Below are positions 9,765 to 17,953 of a stretch of DNA of 64,000 nt, one piece after another. Positions within the stretch are counted from its first letter, which is position 1; the number at the start of each line of letters is the position of its first letter. This stretch comes from Accumulibacter sp. (GTDB lineage Bacteria > Pseudomonadota > Gammaproteobacteria > Burkholderiales > Rhodocyclaceae): assembly GCA_024235715.1 (NCBI GenBank), contig JACKLW010000006.1, forward strand, positions 124,001 to 188,000, read 5' to 3'. Made by a program: the position numbers and the translations under genes. The notes under the pieces are model-generated. The model did no database searches, was not told the DNA's origin, and saw only the letters and a list, made by a program, of their open reading frames with translations.

Positions 9765-9780
9765 CTGACCCTTCGGCAGG

Positions 9781-10404
9781 CTAGTCCCGGTACCCGAAGC
9801 GCTTCAGCAACTGCGCCGTCTCGCACAGCGGCAGTCCCATGACTCCGGTATAGCTGCCGGCGAGGTGCTCGATGAACATGGCGGCGCGCCCCTGAATGCC
9901 ATAGGCGCCCGCTTTGTCCATGGGCTCACCGGTGGCGACGTAACGCGCAATTTCGCCCGCATCGAGGGCGCGGAAGCGCACCTCGCTGATCGAACGGATG
10001 ACTTCGATACGCCCGTCGAAGCCGACGGCCACCGCAGTCAGCACGCGGTGGGTCTGGCCCGACAGGCGCTGCAGGATGTGTTCGGCGTCGTCCACGTCGC
10101 GGGGCTTGCCAATCAGTTCGCCAGCCAGTTCGATGGTCGTGTCGGCCGCCAGAACCGGCTGCAGGAGGAGTCCGCGCCAGTTGACGATGCGCCAGCCGAG
10201 CGAGGCCTTGTTGTACGCAATGCGCTCGACGTAGGCCAGCGCATCTTCGTCGGGTAGCGGCGTTTCATCGAGTTCCCGGTCGCCGCGGTGCGCGTCGCGG
10301 AAGACGATGGTGTCGAAGCCGACGCCAATCTGCGCCAGCAGTTCGCGTCGGCGCGGGCTGCGCGACGCCAGGTGCACCCGTGAGTGCTGCAGACCGGCCG
10401 GCAT
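9781..10404 (-). CDS. maf: Maf family nucleotide pyrophosphatase
   Basis: The 207-residue protein begins 'HLASRSPRRRELLAQIG', the Maf signature, and has 'LAADTTIEL' and 'DKAGAYGIQG', the conserved active-site motifs. Maf proteins hydrolyse non-canonical or canonical nucleoside triphosphates (dTTP/UTP or 7-methyl-GTP types) to monophosphates. The start ATG 10404 touches the stop of rlmH, so it is translationally coupled. A longer open frame upstream only reflects the overlap with rlmH and rsfS. Confidence 0.92.
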   Translation of the reverse strand: MPAGLQHSRVHLASRSPRRRELLAQIGVGFDTIVFRDAHRGDRELDETPLPDEDALAYVERIAYNKASLGWRIVNWRGLLLQPVLAADTTIELAGELIGKPRDVDDAEHILQRLSGQTHRVLTAVAVGFDGRIEVIRSISEVRFRALDAGEIARYVATGEPMDKAGAYGIQGRAAMFIEHLAGSYTGVMGLPLCETAQLLKRFGYRD

Positions 10405-10874
10405 CAGCCCTCCCGATGGTAAGGATGCTTGCGAACGACGCTGATCGCGCGATAAAGCTGTTCGCAGAGGATCAGTCGGGCGAGTGCATGTGGCAGGGTC
10501 AGGCTGGAGAGGCGGATCATTTCGTCGGCCTGTTCTTTCAGGGTTTCGTCGATGCCATCGGCGCCGCCGATGACGAAGGCCGTGGCGCCACCGGCACGCA
10601 TCCAGTTTTCCAGGCGCTCGGCAAGTTGCACGGTCGGCAGATCGGCGCCGCGTTCGTCGAGCACCACCAGCCGTTGATAGCCGTTCAGCGCGGCCAGCAA
10701 ACGGGACTTCTCGGCGGCCAGCAGTTGTCCGCGGGATTTCGAGCCGCGTGTTTCGGGCTTGATCTCGACGATCGCCAGCGGCAATTCGCGCGGCATGCGT
10801 TTTAGATACTCGGCGCAGCCCTGCGCCACCCACGCGGGTGGCTTGTGGCCGACGGCGAGGATGGTCAGCTTCAT
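10404..10874 (-). CDS. rlmH: 23S rRNA pseudouridine-1915 N3-methyltransferase
   Basis: This is a 156-residue SPOUT-class methyltransferase. It starts 'MKLTILAVGHKPPAWV' and contains 'LDERGADLPT', the SAM-binding knot 'FVIGGADGID' and the C-terminal 'ALARLILCEQLYRA' and 'KHPYHREG'. It uses SAM to methylate pseudouridine 1915 in helix 69 of 23S rRNA on 70S ribosomes. The gene lies between rsfS (4-base overlap) and maf in the widespread nadD-rsfS-rlmH order. Confidence 0.96.
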   Translation of the reverse strand: MKLTILAVGHKPPAWVAQGCAEYLKRMPRELPLAIVEIKPETRGSKSRGQLLAAEKSRLLAALNGYQRLVVLDERGADLPTVQLAERLENWMRAGGATAFVIGGADGIDETLKEQADEMIRLSSLTLPHALARLILCEQLYRAISVVRKHPYHREG

Positions 10875-11254
10875 CTCTCGCCGGCGATCGCCTGTTGCGC
10901 CTCCGATGCTGCCCGGCGCACGCGCTCCGGGCCCTTGCCACCCCACAGTTCTTCGAGCCGGTAATAGCTGCGCACCGCCGGTTGCATGACATGCACGACG
11001 ATGTCGCCGAGGTCGACGAGCACCCATTCGCCGGATTCCTCACCTTCGCAGGAGAGGATCTCGACGCCGGCCTCGCGGGCCTTGTCCTGGACGTTGCGGG
11101 CCAGCGATTTGACCTGCCGGTTGGAGTCGCCGCAGGCGACGACGATGCAGTCGAACAGCGAGGTCAGTCGGCTGGTGTTGATGACCTCGATATCACGGCC
11201 CTTGATGTCTTCGAGCGCGTCGACGACGAGTTTCTCCAGCTGCGCGAGTTTCAT
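10871..11254 (-). CDS. rsfS: Ribosomal silencing factor RsfS
   Basis: The 127-residue RsfS/Iojap protein contains 'LVVDALEDIKGRDIEVI', 'DCIVVACGDSNRQVKSLA' and 'GDIVVHVMQPAVRSYYRLEELWG', all family-typical. It binds ribosomal protein uL14 on the 50S subunit and blocks subunit joining in stationary phase or starvation. The start at 11254 (MKLAQLEKL) is preferred over an in-frame ATG at 11311, which would extend back into nadD. The 3' end overlaps rlmH by four bases. Confidence 0.94.
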   Translation of the reverse strand: MKLAQLEKLVVDALEDIKGRDIEVINTSRLTSLFDCIVVACGDSNRQVKSLARNVQDKAREAGVEILSCEGEESGEWVLVDLGDIVVHVMQPAVRSYYRLEELWGGKGPERVRRAASEAQQAIAGER

Positions 11255-11261
11255 TGGCGAG

Positions 11262-11936
11262 TCAGTGCTCCGGGTAAAGGTTCTGCGCCCGAATATAAGC
11301 GATAACTTCATCGGGCAGCAAATAGCGGGGGCTGCAGCCTCTGGCCAGCAGCGCGCGAATCTGCGTAGCCGAAATCGCCAGCTGGGTCATCGCGAAGCTG
11401 GCGATACGGCCGGCGGGCGATTCGCGCAACTCCGCCGGACTGGCGCAGAAGCGATCGCGACAGGCCACTTCCAGCACTCCCGGCAGACTGGCGGTGTCGA
11501 CCGGAAATCCGGGGCGGTGGGCGACGCCGATGTGCGCCAGGTCGAGCAGTGATTGCCAGCGGTGCCATTTCGGCAGACCGGCAAAGGCGTCGGCGCCGAG
11601 CAGCAGGACCAGCGGCCGCTGCTGGCCGATCTGCTTGATCTGGCGCAGACGTTCCAGGGTGAGTACCGTGTAGCTCGCGCGTGCGGCGTCGACTTCGGCG
11701 GCATCGACTTCGAAGCCGGGGTTTCCGGAAGTTGCCAGACGCACCATCGCCAGGCGTTGCCGAGCGGTTACTGCGGGCGTTTCGCGCAGCGCCGGCCGGC
11801 CGGCCGGGATCCAGCGTACGCGGTCGAGATCGAGATGGTCGGCGGCTTCTTCGGCGAGTCGCAAGTGGCCGAAATGGACCGGGTCGAAGGTGCCGCCAAA
11901 AAGTCCCAGCGGCCGCCCGCTGGCTTGCTCAGGCAT
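11262..11936 (-). CDS. nadD: Nicotinate-nucleotide adenylyltransferase
   Basis: The 224-residue protein has the nucleotidyltransferase motif 'GLFGGTFDPVHFGH' at the N-terminus and the C-terminal 'ISATQIRALLARG', the ISSTxIR-type motif. It adenylates nicotinic acid mononucleotide to deamido-NAD in NAD synthesis. The start is taken as ATG 11936; an in-frame ATG upstream lies inside the preceding membrane-protein gene. It overlaps that gene's stop by eight bases, which suggests coupling. Confidence 0.95.
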   Translation of the reverse strand: MPEQASGRPLGLFGGTFDPVHFGHLRLAEEAADHLDLDRVRWIPAGRPALRETPAVTARQRLAMVRLATSGNPGFEVDAAEVDAARASYTVLTLERLRQIKQIGQQRPLVLLLGADAFAGLPKWHRWQSLLDLAHIGVAHRPGFPVDTASLPGVLEVACRDRFCASPAELRESPAGRIASFAMTQLAISATQIRALLARGCSPRYLLPDEVIAYIRAQNLYPEH

Positions 11937-12711
11937 CGCTTTGCGCAGCTCCGGTGACGAAGACGTCGCGGTAACTGACGTAAAAGCTGGCGAACAGCGT
12001 TGGCGCAAGTATGAGGATCAGCAGTACGCTGAGGAGTACGGTGAACAATGCGGCACCGTCCGGGAGCAGAGCGACGAGTATGCCGACGAGCAGGCCGGGC
12101 AGCAGCGTTGCCGCCGCCAGGATTGCCAGCGAGTACACCAGGAAGGCTCGCCAGTTGCGGACGCAGGCGATGAAACTGAAAAACAGCGCCTTGGCCGGTG
12201 ACAGGCCATGCCAGGCAGCGAGAATCGGCGCGTACCAGTAGGCCATGACCAGCGGGCAGAGCAGAAGCAGCGCCATCTGGGTGGCCAGCAACAGCTCGCC
12301 ATTGGCCATCACCTCCTCGTCCGGCTTGTGGCCGGCAAGCATCAACTGCATCAGTGCGCCGCCATCGGCCAGTGACGAAAGGGCGAGAATGCCGACCGAC
12401 GCCGCAAGGTAGATTGCGCCAAGGGTGATCAGCGCGCGCAGGTTCTTCTCGAAACCGGAGAACAGCGTCTGCGGGCCCAGCGGGTTGCCCCGGTCGATGT
12501 TGCGACAGGCATTCATCAGGCTCACCGAGAACGCCGGAATGCACAGGGTGGTGGCGATGGTGCCGATCATCGGAATGACATTCACCAGGGCCATCAGCAT
12601 CCAGTAGCTGACGACCAGGAAGGTGAGCATCAAGTGATTCTTCCTGAAGATCCGGAAGCCTTCGGTCAGCCAGCGCCAGCCGTGCGCCGCCTTGAGAGTC
12701 AGTGCTTGCAT
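11929..12711 (-). CDS. BPSS1780-type integral membrane protein (first downstream paralogue)
   Basis: The 260-residue protein is mostly hydrophobic with about six transmembrane stretches. It begins 'MQALTLKAAHGWRWLTEGF' and ends 'FASFYVSYRDVFVTG'. This matches the BPSS1780 membrane-protein family common in betaproteobacteria, whose function is unknown. The neighbour at 12732-13469 has the same architecture and the same C-terminal 'YASYRDIF' signature, so the pair arose by tandem duplication. It overlaps nadD by eight bases and may be co-transcribed with it. Confidence 0.8.
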   Translation of the reverse strand: MQALTLKAAHGWRWLTEGFRIFRKNHLMLTFLVVSYWMLMALVNVIPMIGTIATTLCIPAFSVSLMNACRNIDRGNPLGPQTLFSGFEKNLRALITLGAIYLAASVGILALSSLADGGALMQLMLAGHKPDEEVMANGELLLATQMALLLLCPLVMAYWYAPILAAWHGLSPAKALFFSFIACVRNWRAFLVYSLAILAAATLLPGLLVGILVALLPDGAALFTVLLSVLLILILAPTLFASFYVSYRDVFVTGAAQSDA

Positions 12712-12731
12712 GATATGTCTTGGGCGCGCGC

Positions 12732-13469
12732 TCAGGCGGCGAGGAAAATGTCGCGATAGGAAGCATAAACGGAGCCGGCAAGTACCGGCCCGAGGACCAG
12801 GAAACCGAGACCAACGGGAAGGGCGGCGAAAAAGCCGAGGACCATGACGATCAGACCATAGACCAGGAACACGAGGACGTTCTTCAGGCAGGCGCTGAAG
12901 CTGGCCTTGAGCGCATCGACCGGCTGCATGGCGTTGAAGACGACCAGCGCCGGGGCAAACCACACGGCCATCACCACCGGCACCGAGAGGAGCGCCCAGA
13001 GCAGGCCGGCAAGCAGGATGCCGCCGAAGGCGATACCGGCGCCGAGTGGGCTTTGCAGCACCATCGCCCCGGCCATGCCACCGCCGGCGAGCAGCATTAC
13101 CAGCAGCATGATGGCCAACATGCCGATCATGTACAGCACGCCGAGGGTCAGCAGGGCTGCCGTGTGCTGCTGGAAGCCGGCGAACAGGTCGCCGATCTCC
13201 AGCGGCTGATCACGCGCCAGCTTGTGGCAGGCGACGAGCATGCCCGCGGCAAGTACCGGGGTGAGCAGGTGCGCAGCGAGCGGGCCGATCAGGGGGACGA
13301 TCGCCAGGCCGACGTAGACGACGAGCAGAATGACCATCATCGCAATCCAGGCGCCCGGATTGGCGATGAAAATGGCCCAGCCCTGTTTCAGCCAGTTCAC
13401 TGCGTTGCCGGCATCGACGCGGCGACTGGCGCCGTTGAATTGCGGCGCGGGTATCGGAAAGGCTTGCAT
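12732..13469 (-). CDS. BPSS1780-type integral membrane protein (second paralogue)
   Basis: The 245-residue polytopic protein has hydrophobic segments at about 30-60, 75-95, 115-160, 170-190 and 205-235. It opens 'MQAFPIPAPQFNGASRRV', followed by 'WLKQGWAIF', and closes 'GSVYASYRDIFLAA'. I took ATG 13469 because the GACGAGG ribosome site lies six bases before it; ATG 13475 would directly abut that site. It is the paralogue of the next gene downstream, 20 bases away. Function is unknown; a role in envelope permeability or export is only a guess. Confidence 0.8.
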   Translation of the reverse strand: MQAFPIPAPQFNGASRRVDAGNAVNWLKQGWAIFIANPGAWIAMMVILLVVYVGLAIVPLIGPLAAHLLTPVLAAGMLVACHKLARDQPLEIGDLFAGFQQHTAALLTLGVLYMIGMLAIMLLVMLLAGGGMAGAMVLQSPLGAGIAFGGILLAGLLWALLSVPVVMAVWFAPALVVFNAMQPVDALKASFSACLKNVLVFLVYGLIVMVLGFFAALPVGLGFLVLGPVLAGSVYASYRDIFLAA

Positions 13470-13502
13470 GGTCATCCTCGTCTCGAGGTCAATTGGCAAA
13501 TG

Positions 13503-14468
13503 CTAGTCGCCCTGCGCCGGGGAGGCAAGCCAGGGGCTGTCGTCGCCTGTCGCGATGCGCTTGCGCAGGATCGCCCGGTAGGTGTCGGGGTCACGCTCGA
13601 CGACCAGTGCGCCGGGCCGCGGCGAGTGATGATCCTGCAGCCGCGAGATCCAGAAACGCAGCGCGGCGGCACGCAGCATCGTTGGCCAGGCGGCTTTCTC
13701 GGCCGGCGACAGCGGCCGGCGTTCGTCGTAGGCGGTCAGCAGCGCCGCGCAGCGTTCGCCGTCGACTGCCAGGGCGGGCGTCAGACACCAGTCATTGACG
13801 GCTACCGCCAGGTCGAAGAGCAGGTCGTCGACGCCGGCGAAATAGAAGTCGAGCAGGCCGCTCACCCGATTGCCCGAGAACAGCACATTGTCGCGAAACA
13901 GGTCGGCGTGGATTATCCCGCGCGGCAGTCCGGTCGGTCGATTGCGCTGTTGATGGCGCAACTCGGCGCGCAGCAGGCGGGCGTCGTCTTCGTCCAGGCA
14001 GGCCTCGATCTCGCCGGCCACCCGGGCGCACCAGTCGGTATCGCGCTGATGCGCCAGCGGCTCCGGGAAGGAGCCTGCCGCGAGGTGCAACTCGGCGAGC
14101 ATGGCGCCAAGGGCTGCGCATTGCGACTGCGTCGGCGAGCGTTCGGAACGTCCCGGCAGACGGCTGACGATCACCGCCGGCTTGCCGCCGAGGCAGGTCA
14201 GCGGCGCCTTGTCGTGTCTGGCGACGGGTGCCGGGCAGGGAATGCCGCGCGCCGCGAGATGGGTCATCAGCTGAATGAAGAAAGGGAGCTGCGCGCGCGG
14301 CACGCCGTCGAAAATGGTCAGCACGTAGTCGCCGGCGCTGGTGCCGAGGAAGAAATTGGAGTTCTGTACGCCTTCGGCAATGCCGGTCAGCGCTTCGATG
14401 CTGCCCAGGGGATAGGCTTCGAGACAGGCGGCGGCCTGCTCGAAGCTGAGCTGGGTGAACACCGACAC
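13503..14468 (-). CDS. thrB: Homoserine kinase (ThrB type II, APH fold)
   Basis: The protein has 321 residues and starts 'MSVFTQLSFEQAAACLEAYPLG'. The ligand-recognition 'GIAEGVQNSNFFL' follows, and the phosphotransferase loop 'GIIHADLFRDNVLF' with 'GLLDFYFAG' gives the Brenner-type HxDxxxxN plus the Mg-binding Asp. This is the APH-fold homoserine kinase of proteobacteria, phosphorylating homoserine on the way to threonine. It is probably transcribed with the DUF2782 gene just upstream (51 bases). The same neighbours, DUF2782 and polA, occur in other betaproteobacteria. Confidence 0.9.
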   Translation of the reverse strand: MSVFTQLSFEQAAACLEAYPLGSIEALTGIAEGVQNSNFFLGTSAGDYVLTIFDGVPRAQLPFFIQLMTHLAARGIPCPAPVARHDKAPLTCLGGKPAVIVSRLPGRSERSPTQSQCAALGAMLAELHLAAGSFPEPLAHQRDTDWCARVAGEIEACLDEDDARLLRAELRHQQRNRPTGLPRGIIHADLFRDNVLFSGNRVSGLLDFYFAGVDDLLFDLAVAVNDWCLTPALAVDGERCAALLTAYDERRPLSPAEKAAWPTMLRAAALRFWISRLQDHHSPRPGALVVERDPDTYRAILRKRIATGDDSPWLASPAQGD

Positions 14469-14519
14469 GGTGGTCAGGCAAGATCCGGCAAGGGGCGGAA
14501 GGCGATCAATGGGAGGGGG

Positions 14520-14861
14520 TCAGAAAGTGCCGATCACCCACTGCGGGACACTCAGATCGGGAGAACCCATCGTCGTCTGCGTGAAGTTGCCGTCGCCGTT
14601 GCGGTCGATCAGATAGTAGGGGACGCCGTGTGCCGGCGTGACCTTGATCTTGAACAGCTTGCCGTTGATGCGATGTTCCTCGATGGTGTCGCCGTCGCGT
14701 TTCTTGATGGTCACCTCGGGTTCGAGGCTCTCGTCGAAGCCCGCCATCTCGGGTGGCGGCGGCGGGACCGCCGGCAGTGGCTGCAGATCGGTCCTGTCCT
14801 GCGCAAGCGCGGGCAGGGCGGCGAGGGCGAAGGCGAGGACGAGAGTCTGGGTGCGACGCAT
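14520..14861 (-). CDS. DUF2782 periplasmic protein
   Basis: The 113-residue protein has a signal peptide ('LVLAFALAALPALAQ', cleavage near residue 21) and a Pro-rich linker. A small conserved domain 'VTIKKRDGDTIEEHRINGKLFKIKV' to 'YYLIDRNGDGNFTQ' follows. That is the DUF2782 family, usually found next to polA in betaproteobacteria. No catalytic motif is visible. 'DRNGDG' resembles an EF-hand-like calcium loop, but a single loop in this context is not convincing. Confidence 0.85.
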   Translation of the reverse strand: MRRTQTLVLAFALAALPALAQDRTDLQPLPAVPPPPPEMAGFDESLEPEVTIKKRDGDTIEEHRINGKLFKIKVTPAHGVPYYLIDRNGDGNFTQTTMGSPDLSVPQWVIGTF

Positions 14862-14960
14862 GGGTTCGTTCCCGGGTGGTTGGGCAAATGGTGAGCATCA
14901 TCGGTCAAAGTCGGCTTCAGTACAAGATTCGTGCACCGGATCGCTTGCTCGGGGCAGCTG

Positions 14961-14990
14961 TTCGGCGGCCTCGCCGAAGTCTGCGATAAT
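14961..14990 (+). promoter_or_regulatory. Possible polA promoter with overlapping dyad
   Basis: A perfect 7-bp inverted repeat (TTCGGCG, 4-base loop, CGCCGAA; 14961-14978) is followed after six bases by GATAAT (14985-14990), a reasonable -10. The -35 match is poor. The dyad occupies the -35 region, where a regulator could act. It sits 116 bases before polA in the divergent gap. Confidence 0.35.
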
Positions 14991-15105
14991 GTCCGTGACT
15001 GGCCGGGCGGCGATCGTCTGCAGCCATTGCCGTAGGGCGTCGTCTTGCGGTGGACCGGTTTATCCCCCTTCTGTCCTTTCTCCTTCTTGCTTTCGCGACG
15101 TGCTG

Positions 15106-17871
15106 ATGCCCATCCTGCTCCTGGTCGACGGATCGTCCTACCTCTATCGCGCCTTCCACGCCATGCCCGATCTGCGCACGACGCGCAGCGAACCGACGGG
15201 TGCGCTGCACGGCGTGCTGAACATGCTGCGTCGCCTGGAAAGCGACTATCAGGACGCCGATGTCGCTTACAAGGCATGTGTCTTCGACGCCAAGGGAAAG
15301 ACCTTCCGCGACGACTGGTACCCGCAATACAAGGCCAACCGCCCGCCGATGCCCGACGACATGGCCCGCCAGATCGAGCCCCTGCACACCGCCATTGCCG
15401 CCCTCGGCTGGCCGCTGCTGAACGTCGATGGCGTCGAAGCCGACGATGTCATCGGCACGCTGACGCGGCAGGCGGTGGCGCAGGGGATCGCTGTGGTGGT
15501 GTCTACCGGTGACAAGGATCTGGCACAGCTGGTGGGGCCGCAGGTGCAGCTGGTCAATACCATGAGCAAGGAGGTGCTCGACGAAGCCGGCGTGCTCGCC
15601 AAGTTCGGCGTTCCGGCCGAGCGTGTCGTCGATTACCTGGCGCTGGTCGGTGACGCGGTCGACAACGTGCCGGGCGTGGACAAGGTCGGCGCCAAGACGG
15701 CGGTCAAGTGGCTCAGAGAGTACGGATCGCTGGACGGCGTCATCGCCGCCGCCGCCGAGATCGGCGGCGCGGTCGGCGAGAACCTGCGCCGGGCGCTCGA
15801 CTTCCTGCCGCTGGCGCGGCGCCTGGTGACCGTTCGCTGCGACCTCGATCTGCCGCTCTCGCTGGCCGACCTGGGACCTCGCCCGGTCGACCACGAATGC
15901 CTGGGCGAGCTCTTTGCGCACTACGAAATGCGCTCGTGGCTGCGCGAAGTCCAGTCCGGGCAGGAGGCTGGCGCGGTCAGGGAGGCAGCGCACCGTGCTC
16001 TGCCCGACACGGCCTCGCCAGGACAAGCGGGACTGCTGTCCGAGGACGCGCACCGGGCAGCCTACGAAACGATTCTCGACGAGGAGGCCTTGGTGCGCTG
16101 GCTGACGAAGGTCGAGAGCTGCCCGCTGACCGCCCTGGACACCGAAACCACCAGCCTCGATCCCTTCGCGGCACGCATCGTCGGCCTCTCGCTGGCCGTT
16201 GCCGAAGGCGACGCCGCCTACCTGCCGCTCGCCCATCACCATCCCGGCGGGCCGCAACAGCTGCCGTGCGACGAAACGCTGGCGCGCCTGAAACCCTGGC
16301 TGGAATCGGCGCTGCACGCCAAGATCGGCCAGAACCTCAAGTACGACCAGCACGTCCTGGCCAACCACGGCATCGCGCTGGCCGGCGTCGCGCACGACAC
16401 GCTGCTGCAATCCTACGTTCTCGAATCCGGCAAGGACGGCGCCCGCGGCCACGACCTCGGTCGCCTGGCGACGCGCCATCTCGGACTGGCGACGATCCCC
16501 TACGAAGCGCTCTGCGGCAAGGGCGCGAAGCAGATCAGCTTCGCGCAGGTGGCGATCGAGCAGGCCGCCGAATACGCTGCCGAAGACGCAGACCTCTGCC
16601 TGCGTCTGCACGCCAGGCTCTATCCGCAGATTGCCGCCGATGCCGGCCTGGCGCGCGTCTATACGGCGATCGAAATGCCGGTGCGCGACGTGCTTTTCCG
16701 CATGGAGCGCACCGGCGTGCTCATCGATGCGCAGTTGCTGACCCGGCAAAGCAACGAAATCGGCAAGCGCCTGCTCGAACTCGAGGCGCAGGCACATGCG
16801 GCGGCAGGGCAGCCGTTCAACATCAACTCGCCGAAGCAGCTGGCTGAAATCCTCTTCGGCACACTGGGCCTGCCGATAAAGAAGAAGACCCCGTCGGGAG
16901 GCCCCTCGACCGACGAAGAAGTGCTCTCGGAGCTGGCGCTCGACTATCCCCTGCCCAGGATCCTGCTCGAATCACGGCAGCTCGCCAAACTGAAGGGGAC
17001 CTATACCGACAAGCTGCCGAAAATGGTCAATGCGCAGACCGGCCGCGTGCACACCAGTTATGCGCAGGCGGTGGCGGTCACCGGCCGCCTGGCGTCGAGC
17101 GATCCCAACCTGCAGAACATTCCGGTACGAACGCCCGAAGGGCGGCGCATCCGCGCCGCGTTCGTTGCCCCGGCGGGCAGCGTCATCGTTTCGGCGGACT
17201 ATTCGCAGATCGAACTGCGCATCATGGCCCACCTCTCGGAGGACCCGCGCCTTCTCGAAGCATTCGCGCAGGGCGAGGACGTGCACCGGGCGACGGCGGC
17301 CGAGATCTTCGGCGTCAGCCTGGGCGATGTCGGCCCGGACCAGCGGCGGGTCGCCAAGGTCATCAACTTCGGGCTGATCTACGGCATGAGCGCCTTTGGT
17401 CTCGCCCGCCAGCTCGACCTCGAACGCAGCGCCGCGCAAGCCTACATCGAGCGCTATTTCGCGCGCTATCCCGGCGTCGCCGCTTACATGGCCAGGACCC
17501 GCGAAATGGCCAGGACGCAGGGCTACGTCGACACCGTTTTCGGTCGTCGGCTGTGGCTGCCGGAAATCCGCTCCAGCCAGGCCGCGCGCCGCCAGGGCGC
17601 CGAGCGGGCGGCGATCAACGCGCCGATGCAGGGCTCGGCGGCCGACCTGATCAAGACGGCGATGATCGCCGTGCAGGGCTGGCTCGACGGCGAGCGCCTG
17701 CAGGCGCGTTTGCTGCTGCAGGTGCATGACGAGCTGGTTCTCGAGGTGCCCGGCGACGAGCTGGAACGGGTGCGCGCCGAGTTGCCGCGACTGATGAGCG
17801 AAGTGGCAGCCCTGCGCGTGCCGCTGCTGGTCGACATCGGTGTCGGCGCAAACTGGGACCAGGCGCATTGA
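15106..17871 (+). CDS. polA: DNA polymerase I
   Basis: The 921-residue protein has three intact parts. A 5'-3' exonuclease covers about 1-290 ('LLLVDGSSYLYRAFHA', 'STGDKDLAQLV', 'GVDKVGAKTAVKWL'). A 3'-5' proofreading exonuclease holds the DxE motif 'ALDTETTSLD' near 340 and 'IGQNLKYDQ'. A family-A polymerase has motif A 'SADYSQIELR' near 696, motif B 'KVINFGLIYG' and motif C 'LLQVHDELVLEV' near 870. It fills gaps and removes primers in replication and repair. ATG 15106 starts exactly at the conserved MPILLLVDG; an open stretch upstream is leader. Confidence 0.97.
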   Translation: MPILLLVDGSSYLYRAFHAMPDLRTTRSEPTGALHGVLNMLRRLESDYQDADVAYKACVFDAKGKTFRDDWYPQYKANRPPMPDDMARQIEPLHTAIAALGWPLLNVDGVEADDVIGTLTRQAVAQGIAVVVSTGDKDLAQLVGPQVQLVNTMSKEVLDEAGVLAKFGVPAERVVDYLALVGDAVDNVPGVDKVGAKTAVKWLREYGSLDGVIAAAAEIGGAVGENLRRALDFLPLARRLVTVRCDLDLPLSLADLGPRPVDHECLGELFAHYEMRSWLREVQSGQEAGAVREAAHRALPDTASPGQAGLLSEDAHRAAYETILDEEALVRWLTKVESCPLTALDTETTSLDPFAARIVGLSLAVAEGDAAYLPLAHHHPGGPQQLPCDETLARLKPWLESALHAKIGQNLKYDQHVLANHGIALAGVAHDTLLQSYVLESGKDGARGHDLGRLATRHLGLATIPYEALCGKGAKQISFAQVAIEQAAEYAAEDADLCLRLHARLYPQIAADAGLARVYTAIEMPVRDVLFRMERTGVLIDAQLLTRQSNEIGKRLLELEAQAHAAAGQPFNINSPKQLAEILFGTLGLPIKKKTPSGGPSTDEEVLSELALDYPLPRILLESRQLAKLKGTYTDKLPKMVNAQTGRVHTSYAQAVAVTGRLASSDPNLQNIPVRTPEGRRIRAAFVAPAGSVIVSADYSQIELRIMAHLSEDPRLLEAFAQGEDVHRATAAEIFGVSLGDVGPDQRRVAKVINFGLIYGMSAFGLARQLDLERSAAQAYIERYFARYPGVAAYMARTREMARTQGYVDTVFGRRLWLPEIRSSQAARRQGAERAAINAPMQGSAADLIKTAMIAVQGWLDGERLQARLLLQVHDELVLEVPGDELERVRAELPRLMSEVAALRVPLLVDIGVGANWDQAH

Positions 17872-17953
17872 CGAGCGGCGGCGCAGGGCGCGAGGACCGG
17901 CATTTCGTTTTTTTTGACTTTGTGCTTCAGCAGGCACGGAAAGGCAGGCAAGC

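Noticed and set aside
12720..14894. Very long (724 codon) open frame on the plus strand
   Set aside because: It is antisense to the BPSS1780 paralogues, thrB and the DUF2782 gene, which have clear family motifs; long antisense frames are expected in GC-rich DNA.
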